Shown here in pieces: positions 25,393 through 32,860 of a DNA stretch of 64,000 nucleotides. Each line of letters opens with the position of its first letter. Position 1 is the stretch's first letter. A model generated the notes under the pieces. The model worked only from the letters and a program-made list of their open reading frames with translations. It did no database searches and was not told the DNA's origin. The DNA comes from AC-32 sp963754265 (GTDB lineage Bacteria; Actinomycetota; Thermoleophilia; Gaiellales; Gaiellaceae), in the NCBI GenBank assembly GCA_963754265.1, contig CAVWFB010000016.1:248001-312000 (forward strand). The letters run 5' to 3'. The position numbers and the translations under genes were made by a program.

Positions 25393-27204
25393 ATGGCAGA
25401 AACCCCTAGATATCGGGACACCTTCGCCCGTCTGATGGGGTTTCTCCGTCCCTACAAGGCGTCGCTGATCGTCTCGATCTTCCTTGCGGTCGGCTCCCAG
25501 ATGGCCCAGATCGCGCTGATCTGGATCACGAAGGAGGTGATCGATACGGCCATCCGTCCCCACGACGAGCGGACGCTGTGGCTCTTCGTCGGAGCGATCG
25601 TGGCGCTGGGCGCGGTTCGAGCCGTCCTGATGGCGGGGCGCCGCCTCATCTCGGGCCGCCAGGCGCTCTCGGTCGAGATGGACATGCGCCGAGACCTCTA
25701 CTCGCACCTCGTTCGGCTCTCCTTCGGCTTCTACGACCGGCACCAGACCGGGCAGCTGATGTCGAGAGCCACGGTCGATCTCCAGGGCGTCCGCTTCTTC
25801 CTCGGCTACGGGCTCATCTTCTTCTTCCAGAACGTGCTCACAGTGGTCTCGGTGACCGCCGTGCTGTTCTTCTTCCAGTGGAAGCTGGCGCTGATCGTGC
25901 TCGCCGTGATCCCGATCATCGTCGCCCTCGCCTACCGCTACAGCCACATCGCGCACCCCACCCTGCGCGACGTGCAGCAGAAGCTCGCCGACGTCGCCAC
26001 GGTCGCCGAGGAGAACATCGTCGGCGTCCACGTGGTCAAGTCGTTCGCGCAAGAACCGCAGGAGTCGGCGAAGTTCCATGCGCGCTCTGAAGAGGTCTTC
26101 CGCCAGACGCTGCGCGCGAACCGGCAGCGCGCGCTCTACGTTCCCCTCATCGCATGGGTGCCGCTGGTGGCCCAGGCAGCCGTGCTGCTCGTCGGCGCCA
26201 GGATGGTCTCGACCGGCCAGCACGCCGAGTTGACCGTCGGCGGCTTCGTTGCCTTCAACCTGTACCTGGGCATGCTGATCATGCCGCTGCGCTCGCTCGG
26301 GATGTGGATCGGGCAGGCCCAACGCGCGACTGCCTCGGGCGAGCGAATCTTCCAGGTCATGGACGAGCCGGAAGAGATCGCCGAGCGCCCCGGCGCGGTC
26401 GAGCTCCCGGAGGGCGGCGGCCATCTCCGGTTCGAGCACGTGCGCTTCGAGTACCTCGAGGGCCGGCCCGTACTCGACGGCATCGAGCTGGACGTGGCGC
26501 CGGGCAAGACGATCGCGCTCATCGGCCAGACCGGGTCGGGCAAGACGACGCTGACCTCGCTCGTCCCGCGCTTCTACGACGTCACCGCGGGACGCGTCAC
26601 GATCGACGGCGTCGACGTGAGAGACGTCGACCTGACCTCGCTGCGCCATGCGATCGGCGTCATCTCGCAGGATCCCTTCCTCTTCTCGGCGACGGTGCGC
26701 GAGAACATCACCTTCGGCGCCCCGGATCTCGACCCGGTCGAGGTCGAGGAGATCGCACGACTCGCTCAGGCGCACGAATTCGTGGAGCAGCTGCCGGACG
26801 GCTACGACACGATCATCGGGGAACGCGGGATCACGCTTTCGGGCGGCCAGCGGCAACGGCTGGCGATCGCCCGCGCGCTCGCGGTCGATCCGCGGATCCT
26901 GATCCTCGACGACGCGACGGCATCGGTGGACGCGACCACGGAGGCGCGGATCCGACTGGGCCTGCGCGAGGCGATGAAGAGCCGGACGACGGTGATCATC
27001 GCGCACCGCCTGTCGACGATCGCCCTGGCCGACGAGATCGTGGTGCTCGACGCAGGGCGCATCGCGGCCCGCGGTACGTCCGACGACCTGCTCGAGACGA
27101 GCGCCGTCTATCGCGACATCTACGAGCACGGCCTGCTCGAGCGCCGGTTCGCCGACGCGGTCGAGGCCCGAGCGGGCGACGAAGCGCTGGAGGCGGCATC
27201 GTGA
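25393..27204 (+). CDS. ABC exporter half-subunit A (degenerate Walker B Asp)
   Basis: A 603-residue fused exporter subunit: six membrane helices in residues about 1-320 and one ATPase domain after about 340. Walker A GQTGSGKTT is near residue 378, the signature is canonical (LSGGQRQ near 482) and the switch His is in AHRLST. Walker B is LILDDATAS: the catalytic Glu is replaced by Asp, the mark of the inactive site in heterodimeric exporters. The partner gene follows. Substrate unknown; multidrug or lipid export is typical. The start is leaderless, 6 bases after TAGATT. Confidence 0.9.
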   Translation: MAETPRYRDTFARLMGFLRPYKASLIVSIFLAVGSQMAQIALIWITKEVIDTAIRPHDERTLWLFVGAIVALGAVRAVLMAGRRLISGRQALSVEMDMRRDLYSHLVRLSFGFYDRHQTGQLMSRATVDLQGVRFFLGYGLIFFFQNVLTVVSVTAVLFFFQWKLALIVLAVIPIIVALAYRYSHIAHPTLRDVQQKLADVATVAEENIVGVHVVKSFAQEPQESAKFHARSEEVFRQTLRANRQRALYVPLIAWVPLVAQAAVLLVGARMVSTGQHAELTVGGFVAFNLYLGMLIMPLRSLGMWIGQAQRATASGERIFQVMDEPEEIAERPGAVELPEGGGHLRFEHVRFEYLEGRPVLDGIELDVAPGKTIALIGQTGSGKTTLTSLVPRFYDVTAGRVTIDGVDVRDVDLTSLRHAIGVISQDPFLFSATVRENITFGAPDLDPVEVEEIARLAQAHEFVEQLPDGYDTIIGERGITLSGGQRQRLAIARALAVDPRILILDDATASVDATTEARIRLGLREAMKSRTTVIIAHRLSTIALADEIVVLDAGRIAARGTSDDLLETSAVYRDIYEHGLLERRFADAVEARAGDEALEAAS

Positions 27205-27208
27205 TTCA

Positions 27209-27227
27209 CGATTTCGGCCCGAAATCG
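27209..27227. repeat. Short perfect inverted repeat after the first ABC gene
   Basis: CGATTTCG and its exact complement are separated by three bases, 4 bases after the stop codon. There is no T-run, so it is not a standard terminator. The 139-base gap to the next gene also contains a weaker CCCC...GGGG pairing at 27283-27306. Confidence 0.4.
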
Positions 27228-27343
27228 ACCCAGACGCGTGCGCCTCGCGCGGGTATCGTCGCCCGTGAGGGCGGTGGGTCGGTCCCCTCCCTCGAGTTGG
27301 GTGGGGGTGCGCTTTGAGGGTCTGGCAGCCCGGGAGCCATCTG

Positions 27344-29119
27344 ATGCGGGAGCGCGGCGCCCGGGTCGACGACTGGTCCTGGAGGCGCACGCAACGTCGC
27401 CTCGGGATGCTCCTCCGACTGACGAGCCCGTACCGGACGCGGACGATCCTGTCGGTGGTCTCGCTGCTTCTGGCGACGGCCACGGCGCTCGCGCCGCCGC
27501 TGCTCGCCAAGTACGCGGTCGACGACGGCATCGGGCGCCAGGATCTGACGGTGCTCTGGTGGATCGTCGCCGCGTTCCTCGCCGCTGGACTGCTCAACTG
27601 GGCGATGAGCTACGCCCAGACCTACCTCACTGGCTGGGTCGGCGAGCGGATCCTCGCCGACCTGCGGAACCGGCTCTTCGACCACCTCCAGCGCCTCTCG
27701 CTCGGCTTCTTCGAGCGCAATCGCGCAGGCGTGATCATCAGCCGGCTCACCAACGACGTCGAGGCCATCGACCAGCTCGTCACCGACGGGGTCACGAGCC
27801 TCGTACAGAACACGCTGACGCTCGTCGGTACGGCGATCCTTCTCTTCATCCTCGACTGGCGGCTCGCGCTGGCGACGCTGATCGTGATCCCCTTCATGAG
27901 CATCGCGACGGTCATCTTCCGCGTGCGCTCCGGCCGCGCGTATGCCGCGGTGCGCGAGCGGCTCGGCCTCGTCACGGCAACGCTCGCCGAGGACATCGCG
28001 GGGATGCGCATCGTCCAGGCGTTCACCCGCGAGCGCACGAACACGGAGAACTTCCGCAAGGTGACCGAGCGCTACCGCGACTCGAACATGGAGACCGTCG
28101 TCCTGAACGGCCTCTACTTCCCCTTCGTCGATCTGCTCTCGTCCATCGCGCTCGCGGTCGTCCTCGGCTACGGCGGCCATCTCTACTTCCAGGGCGACAT
28201 CACGCTCGGGACGCTCTTCGCCTTCCTCCTCTACGTCCAGAACTTCTTCGACCCGGTCCAGCAGCTTTCACAGCTGTACAGCACGTTCCTGTCGGCGACG
28301 GCGGCCCTCGACAAGATCGCGGACGTGCTCGAGGAGGAACCGGAGGTTCGCGACGAGCCGGGCGCGAAGCCGCTTCCGCGCGTCGAGGGGCACGTTCGCT
28401 TCGAAAGCGTCCGGTTCGGCTACGGCGACGGGCCGGAGGTCCTTCACGGCCTCGACCTCGACGTCCCGGCCGGAACCACGGTCGCCCTCGTCGGTCACAC
28501 CGGAGCCGGCAAGTCGACGATCGCCAAGCTGCTCGCGCGCTTCTACGACCCACGCGAAGGCCGAATCACGATCGACGGGCACGACCTGCGTGAGGTGACG
28601 CAGTCGTCACTGCGCCATCAACTCGGGATCGTGCCGCAGGAGGGCTTCCTCTTCGCCGGCACGGTCAGCGAGAACATCGCGTTCGGGCGGCCCGATGCTC
28701 CCCCCGAGGACATCGTCAGCGCCGCCGAGACGATCGGCGCGCACGAGTTCGTGAGCCACCTGGAGAACGGCTACGAGACGGAGCTGCAAGAGCGTGGCAC
28801 CCGGCTCTCGCTCGGTCAGCGGCAGCTCGTCGCGCTCGGCCGGGCCCTGCTCGCCGATCCTCGGATCCTGATCCTCGACGAGGCCACGTCATCGGTCGAC
28901 ATCGGCACCGAGCGGAAGATCGAGTCCGCGTTGCGGCGGCTCCTCGCCGGCCGCACCGCCTTCGTGATCGCCCACCGCCTCTCGACGATCCGCGACGCCG
29001 ACCTGATCGTCGTGCTGGAGCACGGCCAGGTGGTCGAGCAGGGCACCCACGCCGAGCTCATGCAGAAGCGGGGGCTCTATACCTCGCTCTACGGCGACTG
29101 GGCCGCCGACGCCGCCTAG
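27344..29119 (+). CDS. ABC exporter half-subunit B (variant signature)
   Basis: A 591-residue exporter subunit with six membrane helices followed by an ATPase domain. Walker A GHTGAGKST is near residue 384 and Walker B LILDEATSS keeps the catalytic Glu, but the signature is LSLGQRQ instead of LSGGQ. Together with subunit A this predicts one working and one degenerate ATP site, as in heterodimeric exporters such as BmrCD or TM287/288. The ATG at 27344 is preferred because GGGAG lies 7 bases before it; a TTG at 27314 in frame would add ten residues. The gene ends shortly before tRNA-Gln. Confidence 0.9.
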   Translation: MRERGARVDDWSWRRTQRRLGMLLRLTSPYRTRTILSVVSLLLATATALAPPLLAKYAVDDGIGRQDLTVLWWIVAAFLAAGLLNWAMSYAQTYLTGWVGERILADLRNRLFDHLQRLSLGFFERNRAGVIISRLTNDVEAIDQLVTDGVTSLVQNTLTLVGTAILLFILDWRLALATLIVIPFMSIATVIFRVRSGRAYAAVRERLGLVTATLAEDIAGMRIVQAFTRERTNTENFRKVTERYRDSNMETVVLNGLYFPFVDLLSSIALAVVLGYGGHLYFQGDITLGTLFAFLLYVQNFFDPVQQLSQLYSTFLSATAALDKIADVLEEEPEVRDEPGAKPLPRVEGHVRFESVRFGYGDGPEVLHGLDLDVPAGTTVALVGHTGAGKSTIAKLLARFYDPREGRITIDGHDLREVTQSSLRHQLGIVPQEGFLFAGTVSENIAFGRPDAPPEDIVSAAETIGAHEFVSHLENGYETELQERGTRLSLGQRQLVALGRALLADPRILILDEATSSVDIGTERKIESALRRLLAGRTAFVIAHRLSTIRDADLIVVLEHGQVVEQGTHAELMQKRGLYTSLYGDWAADAA

Positions 29120-29159
29120 AGCAGCGGCTTTTCGGGTCTGAGCGGGCGGAAAGCTCGGC

Positions 29160-29165
29160 TACACT
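29160..29165 (+). promoter_or_regulatory. Putative -10 box of tRNA-Gln
   Basis: TACACT lies 22 bases before the first base of the tRNA. The same hexamer stands 12 bases before tRNA-Glu. Confidence 0.4.
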
Positions 29166-29187
29166 CCCGGAGCCGCAACCCGCGCGT

Positions 29188-29258
29188 TGCGGGGTCGTCT
29201 AATGGTAGGACGCTCGGCTCTGGACCGAGTAGTCTAGGTTCGAATCCTAGCCCCGCAG
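29188..29258 (+). tRNA. tRNA-Gln (anticodon CTG)
   Basis: A full cloverleaf: the acceptor stem TGCGGGG pairs with CCCCGCA, the anticodon stem CTCGG/CCGAG frames the loop CTCTGGA, giving anticodon CUG (reads CAG), and the T arm has GGTTCGAATCC. The discriminator is G. CCA is not encoded. No glutaminyl-tRNA synthetase or amidotransferase gene is in the window. Confidence 0.97.
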
Positions 29259-29266
29259 CCTTTCGA

Positions 29267-29292
29267 AAGCCCTGCACTTGCAGGGCTTTTTT
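29267..29292 (+). terminator. Rho-independent terminator after tRNA-Gln
   Basis: AAGCCCTGCA pairs with TGCAGGGCTT around two bases and runs into a T-run on the plus strand. It lies 8 bases after the tRNA and abuts the stop of the convergent lipoprotein gene. Confidence 0.88.
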
Positions 29293-29774
29293 CATGGCCC
29301 CGAGCCGGCGATGTTGTAACCGAGGTTGATCAGCTCGAGCGCCGCATCTCGAATCTCCGACACGGCCGGATCGGAGGCCAGAGAGACCTTGAATTGGACG
29401 AGCTTCGAGAAGTCACCGGCTTCGGCAGCCTTGCGCACGACGGTCACCTCGTCCGCGATCTGGCCGACGCCGTGCGCGAGGCGCTGCGTCGCGTCGACAG
29501 CGTCGTCGGGAGGCTGCATCGACGACAGATTCGAGGCCGCGTTATGGAGCTTCGTCTCACCGTTCTTCAGCGCGGCGATCGCCTGATCCTTGTCTGCCGG
29601 GCTGATCGAGACGAGATCCTGGAGCGTCGTGCCCTGGAGCGGCTGCAGGATCGCGCCGACCTGCGTTTCGTACTCCGACTTCGAGAGCTGCTTGTCCCCG
29701 CCGCCGCCACACGACGAAGCGGCGAGCGCGAGCGCCGCAAGCATCACCAATAGGAGCGCCCGCTTCACGCGCAT
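29292..29774 (-). CDS. Putative lipoprotein
   Basis: A 160-residue secreted lipoprotein candidate: basic start, hydrophobic helix and lipobox LAASSC, followed by glycines, so the mature protein would be anchored at the Cys. The rest is helical and polar, with no recognised domain. The ATG at 29774 is listed, but a TATCCT box lies 7 bases before an in-frame GTG at 29768, which is probably the true leaderless start and would shorten the protein by two residues. Its stop touches the tRNA-Gln terminator. Confidence 0.75.
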   Translation of the reverse strand: MRVKRALLLVMLAALALAASSCGGGGDKQLSKSEYETQVGAILQPLQGTTLQDLVSISPADKDQAIAALKNGETKLHNAASNLSSMQPPDDAVDATQRLAHGVGQIADEVTVVRKAAEAGDFSKLVQFKVSLASDPAVSEIRDAALELINLGYNIAGSGP

Positions 29775-29813
29775 CAGGATAAGTCACGCGCCGAAGTTCG
29801 CTCTGATCGTCGC

Positions 29814-29819
29814 TACACT
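29814..29819 (+). promoter_or_regulatory. Putative -10 box of tRNA-Glu
   Basis: TACACT lies 12 bases before the tRNA. Confidence 0.4.
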
Positions 29820-29831
29820 ACGCCTCCGCCG

Positions 29832-29904
29832 GGCGCATTCGTCTAGTGGCCTAGGACACCGCCCTCTCACGGCGGCGGCACGGGTTCGAATCCCGTATGC
29901 GCCT
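29832..29904 (+). tRNA. tRNA-Glu (anticodon CTC)
   Basis: The acceptor stem GGCGCAT pairs with ATGCGCC, the anticodon stem CCGCC/GGCGG frames CTCTCAC, giving anticodon CUC (reads GAG), and the T arm is GGTTCGAATCC. CCA is not encoded. Its 3' end is repeated at 31015. Confidence 0.97.
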
Positions 29905-29953
29905 TCCTAGACTTTTTGAGCAAGCGCGTTTGGCTCAACCACGCGAGTCAGAC
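29887..29953 (+). repeat. Direct repeat at the tRNA-Glu 3' end (left copy)
   Basis: Starting in the T arm of tRNA-Glu, 26 bases are identical to 31015-31040; the similarity then continues, with small indels, through GCGTTTGGCTCAACC and GAGTCAGACGCG. The two copies are 1,128 bases apart and flank the cyclase gene, as att sites flank an element integrated in a tRNA gene. Confidence 0.75.
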
Positions 29954-29993
29954 GCGCGATCCACGCCAGATTCTGGTCTCTTACCGGGAGCAT

Positions 29994-30737
29994 CTAGACG
30001 ACCAGCTTTCCGAGGAACACGATCGCGACGACCATGACGGAGACGAGGAGCACAAACGTGAACAGACACCCCCGCGGTGTACGTGGCCTGCTGCCGGACG
30101 GCGGTCCGCTCAAGGCCGCGTCGAGCTGGTCCTCGACGTAGCGGTTGATCCGCTCCTCGAAGCGCTGCTCCATCGTAGTGGTGGCGTCGTGCTCCTTCAG
30201 CGGTGGGAATTTCTCGCCGGACTCCTCCAGCGAAAGCTCGTAGACGTGCTCGTACTGAACGTCCTTGAGATGCTGCCGACCCAGGTCCCGGACGTTCACG
30301 CCCTCGGGGACGTCGTTCCCAAGCAGCGCGCGCGTCGTCTCGGAGACGAGGATCTGGCCGCCGTGCCCGGCCGAGCAGATCCGCGCGGCGCGGACGACGT
30401 CGAGGCCGACGTAGCCCTCGTCGCCGACCGTCGGCTCCCCGGTGTGCAGGCCCATCCGCACGCGAACGTCGACGCCTCGAGGCCACTCGTGGGAGGCGAG
30501 CGCTCGCTGACCATCGACGGCGGCGCGCACGGCATCCCGCGCGCGCGGGAACGAGTAGAAGAACGCGTCGCCCTGCGTGTCGACCTCGTTTCCGCCGGCA
30601 CCCTTGAAGATCTCCCGTAGCAGGCGGCGATGGTCGGCCACCACCTGGCCGTAGTCGTCGCCGAGCTCCTGCAGCAGGCGCGTGGAGCCCTCGATGTCGG
30701 TGAACAGAAACGTGACGGTGCCGCCGGGCAGACTCAC
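29994..30737 (-). CDS. Class III adenylate/guanylate cyclase with C-terminal membrane anchor
   Basis: A 247-residue cyclase. The catalytic domain begins TVTFLFTDIEGSTRLLQ with the first metal Asp, has the second in DTQGDAFFYSF, and contains GLDVVRAARICSAGHGGQI with the Asn position replaced by Arg-Ala and the conserved Arg kept. A linker of about 50 residues and one membrane helix (CLFTFVLLVSVMVVAIVFLG) end the protein, an unusual order. The frame opens with a TTG at 30752, but the GTG at 30737 is 6 bases after TACGGT and gives the usual start SLPGGTVTF. It is the only gene between the tRNA-derived repeats. Whether it is an active cyclase is uncertain. Confidence 0.85.
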   Translation of the reverse strand: MSLPGGTVTFLFTDIEGSTRLLQELGDDYGQVVADHRRLLREIFKGAGGNEVDTQGDAFFYSFPRARDAVRAAVDGQRALASHEWPRGVDVRVRMGLHTGEPTVGDEGYVGLDVVRAARICSAGHGGQILVSETTRALLGNDVPEGVNVRDLGRQHLKDVQYEHVYELSLEESGEKFPPLKEHDATTTMEQRFEERINRYVEDQLDAALSGPPSGSRPRTPRGCLFTFVLLVSVMVVAIVFLGKLVV

Positions 30738-30743
30738 GGCGTT

Positions 30744-30749
30744 ACCGTA
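30744..30749 (-). promoter_or_regulatory. Putative leaderless -10 box of the cyclase gene
   Basis: TACGGT ends 6 bases before the GTG at 30737 and decides that start over the upstream TTG. Confidence 0.5.
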
Positions 30750-30802
30750 CAAAGGTGAACCCGGCTCGCGACGGAGGCCGCGGGTACTACCGCACTAGGA
30801 AA

Positions 30803-30842
30803 CCCCCTGGCTCGCCGAGGGGGACAAGGCGAGCCAGAGGGG
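30803..30842. repeat. Long hairpin upstream of the cyclase gene
   Basis: CCCCCTGGCTCGCC pairs with GGCGAGCCAGAGGGG over 14 positions with one bulge, around an 11-base loop. On the minus strand it is followed by GTTTCC, a weak terminator tail. It could end a transcript reading toward the cyclase gene or act in its leader. The rest of 30738-31014 shows nothing recognisable. Confidence 0.5.
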
Positions 30843-31014
30843 ATGGCTGACATCCGTACCGACTAGAGACGGCCGGAGGTAGTTAGGCAGCGGTTCCGGT
30901 TTGACCCGATTGGACTACGTCCTCCACGAGCAGCACTGGAGGTCGGTCGGCGTCGTCATCGCGAATACCAACCACGCTCACCGAAAATAAACCGCGCCCC
31001 GTTCCAGGGCTGTC

Positions 31015-31082
31015 CGAATCCCGTATGCGCCTTCCTAGACCCCCTTTGAACAAGCGCGTTTGGCTCAACCGAGTCAGACGCG
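31015..31082 (+). repeat. Direct repeat of the tRNA-Glu 3' end (right copy)
   Basis: Right copy of the repeat at 29887. It contains only the last 17 bases of the tRNA plus about 45 bases of its downstream DNA, so it is not a second tRNA gene. Confidence 0.75.
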
Positions 31083-31160
31083 AACACGCAGTGCCGGACG
31101 AGCGCCTGCGGTCCGAAGCGACGTTCGTTTCGTCGGTGGCCCCCTAGAGCCCGAGGACTG

Positions 31161-31316
31161 TCAATACCACTTGCCCTTCGCGAAACCGCCGAAGGCGATA
31201 AGCCCGATCAGCGTGACGACCAGCCCGATCCAGAAGCTCCAGACGATGATCAGGATGATCCCGAGAATGACGATGATCCCGCCGAGCGTGATCCCACCGA
31301 ATCTGCGGTCAGCCAT
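31161..31316 (-). CDS. 51-residue membrane protein
   Basis: A short open frame, MADRRFGGITLGG followed by two almost pure aliphatic helices (IIVILGIILIIVWSFW and IGLVVTLIGLIAFGGF) and a basic end KGKWY. GGGAGA lies 6 bases before the ATG, one of the better ribosome sites in the area. Composition is clearly protein-like, unlike the shadows around it. I do not recognise a family; such proteins may be stress peptides or membrane subunits. It lies just outside the right tRNA-derived repeat. Confidence 0.7.
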   Translation of the reverse strand: MADRRFGGITLGGIIVILGIILIIVWSFWIGLVVTLIGLIAFGGFAKGKWY

Positions 31317-31774
31317 GCGCTTCTCCCTTCAGTGTCGGATCTCCAAAGCGACGCCTTTGTGCCTAACCCTTCAACAGGCATCGGCCATTTCCCCCGCTCC
31401 TAACCCTAGAGCCTTCCGCTCGTCGCCCAGCCTGATCTAGCCCGCTCGACCCGACGCGGGCCTTGACGGATGCTCGCACGCCGCACAGGATCTGGGTGGG
31501 ACTTGTTCGCGGGGGCGGACGAGGAGGGTGAGAGAGTGCGAGGTGCTGAGAGGGATGGTTTTGGCCGCCTACCGGTAGACGGGGGCGTGAGCACGGCGTG
31601 ACTCCCTCCCTCCTTACTTGGATGGTCTGGCTCTGCGCGGGGGTGTCGCCACTGTGGCCGTGGACGGTCACCGGCCGCTACACCGGTAGCCCAGCCGTCA
31701 GGCTCGCGAAGCGCGCATACGCCTGGGCGAACCGCTAGCTCTGGCGACCCCGTACCGCACGTCTACGCTGTAAG
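31317..31774. other. Intergenic DNA without a supported gene
   Basis: No frame here has protein-like composition with a start signal. On the plus strand TTGACG at 31463, 17 bases, and CAGGAT at 31486 form a fair sigma-70-type promoter, followed by a purine-rich run to about 31560. Two CTACCGGTAG-like palindromes lie near 31569 and 31669. A 38-codon frame at 31622-31738 is too weak to call. Confidence 0.4.
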
Positions 31775-31970
31775 AGCCGGGCGGATGCTTTATACCACGG
31801 ACTAGGGCCGCCTAGTCCTAGGGAGAAGCTGGGCCGCCCGGCTCCCCCTCTCATCCTCTCCTCGTATGAAAGTCACCCGAGGCGACAACACAAGGGGTGC
31901 TGGAGACGGCACCACCACATGAGACGCCGAGAACGTTGCGCGTCAGTCCCCTGTCCTCGGCGTCTCTTCT
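31775..31970 (+). ncRNA. Candidate structured RNA upstream of the 259-aa protein gene
   Basis: AGCCGGGCGG (31775-31784) pairs perfectly with CCGCCCGGCT (31834-31843), enclosing a perfect 8-bp hairpin with a GCCG loop (31799-31818). A further 11-bp perfect inverted repeat, 31921-31931 with 31956-31966, is followed by TTCT and may be a terminator. TACGCT at 31764-31769 would start transcription at the first base of the outer helix. This fits an RNA of about 195 bases, but no known class is recognised and coding on either strand is not excluded. Confidence 0.45.
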
Positions 31971-32043
31971 AGGCAGATGCCGCCGCGCTCGCTTGCTTGC
32001 GCTCCACCGACGCTCACGTGGTTGCAATGCTGCGTGATCCGCC

Positions 32044-32823
32044 ATGGCGCGCAGTCCCGAAGCCCAGCTGGAGCATGAGAGCGACAGGCTCTACGGCCTG
32101 CCGCTGAAGGAGTTCGTCCCGGCGCGCGACGAGCTGGCGAAGCGGCTCCGGGACCAAGGCCAGCGTGAGCTCGCCGACGACGTGAAGGGACTCCGCAAGC
32201 CGCCCGTCGCCGCCTGGGTCGTCAACCGGCTCGCGCGCGAGCGCGAGCTCGACGTGCAACGCCTCCTGAACGCCGGAGAGGCGCTGACGAAGGCGCAGGC
32301 CGGTGCGGCAAGCGGCGATTCGCCGGAGGCCTTCGCTGCAGCGCGCCGCGACGAGCAGCGTGCGCTCGAGCGGCTGGCCGAGGCGGCGCGGGAGACGATC
32401 GACCGCGAAGGCATCGGCGCCGCTGCGCTGGAGCGCGTTCTGCAGACCTTGCGCGCAGCCTCGCTGACCTCCGACGGGCGGGAGCTCCTCAAGCGGGGAC
32501 GCCTCAGCGAGGAGCTCGAACCCCCGGGTTTCGAGGCCATGTCGGGCCTGGCGGGCGCGACGACCAAGCCTCAGCGGCAGGCGAAGGGGAAGAAACAGGA
32601 CGAGCGACGAGCGACACTCGACGACGCGCGGCAACGAGTCAAGGACGCGCGATCGGAGGAGCGCGACCTCCTGAAGAAGGCACGGGAGGCGGAGCGGGAG
32701 GCCAAGCGGGCGCGGAAAACGGCCGACGAGCGTCGCGAGGCAGCGGCAAGGGCACTCGCCGAGGCCGAGGAGGCTGGCAAGGAGCGCCGCCAAGCCGAGG
32801 CTCAGCTCGAGAAGTTGCGCTAG
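32044..32823 (+). CDS. Conserved helical protein of unknown function
   Basis: A 259-residue, highly charged, helix-rich protein. The N-terminal half has the pattern LYGLPLKEFVPARDELAKRL and KPPVAAWVVNRLARE, which I associate with a widespread uncharacterised actinobacterial family. The C-terminal 90 residues (KQDERRATLDDARQRVKDAR and onward) are a long coiled coil rich in Arg, Glu and Ala. No membrane segment is seen; Lys/Arg content suggests nucleic acid contact, but that is only a guess. The start is the ATG at 32044. It is convergent with the peptidase gene; a CGGCCG inverted repeat lies in the gap. Confidence 0.75.
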   Translation: MARSPEAQLEHESDRLYGLPLKEFVPARDELAKRLRDQGQRELADDVKGLRKPPVAAWVVNRLARERELDVQRLLNAGEALTKAQAGAASGDSPEAFAAARRDEQRALERLAEAARETIDREGIGAAALERVLQTLRAASLTSDGRELLKRGRLSEELEPPGFEAMSGLAGATTKPQRQAKGKKQDERRATLDDARQRVKDARSEERDLLKKAREAEREAKRARKTADERREAAARALAEAEEAGKERRQAEAQLEKLR

Positions 32824-32860
32824 GACCGGCCGCGCACGGCCGCGATCGGGCGCAGGGAGG

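Noticed and set aside
28691..28696. CCC followed by GAT in frame in ABC subunit B, tested as another frameshift site
   Set aside because: The frame continues normally (GRPDAPPED). CCC-GA alone does not cause a frame change.
31015..31032. A second tRNA-Glu
   Set aside because: Only the last 17 bases of the tRNA are present; no acceptor 5' arm, D arm or anticodon arm.
31060..31440. 126-codon plus-strand frame
   Set aside because: It is the antisense of the 51-residue membrane protein and has no start signal or domain.
31622..31738. A 38-codon frame ending TGRYTGSPAVRLAKRAYAWANR
   Set aside because: The end looks somewhat protein-like, but there is no ribosome site or promoter and it is too short to support.
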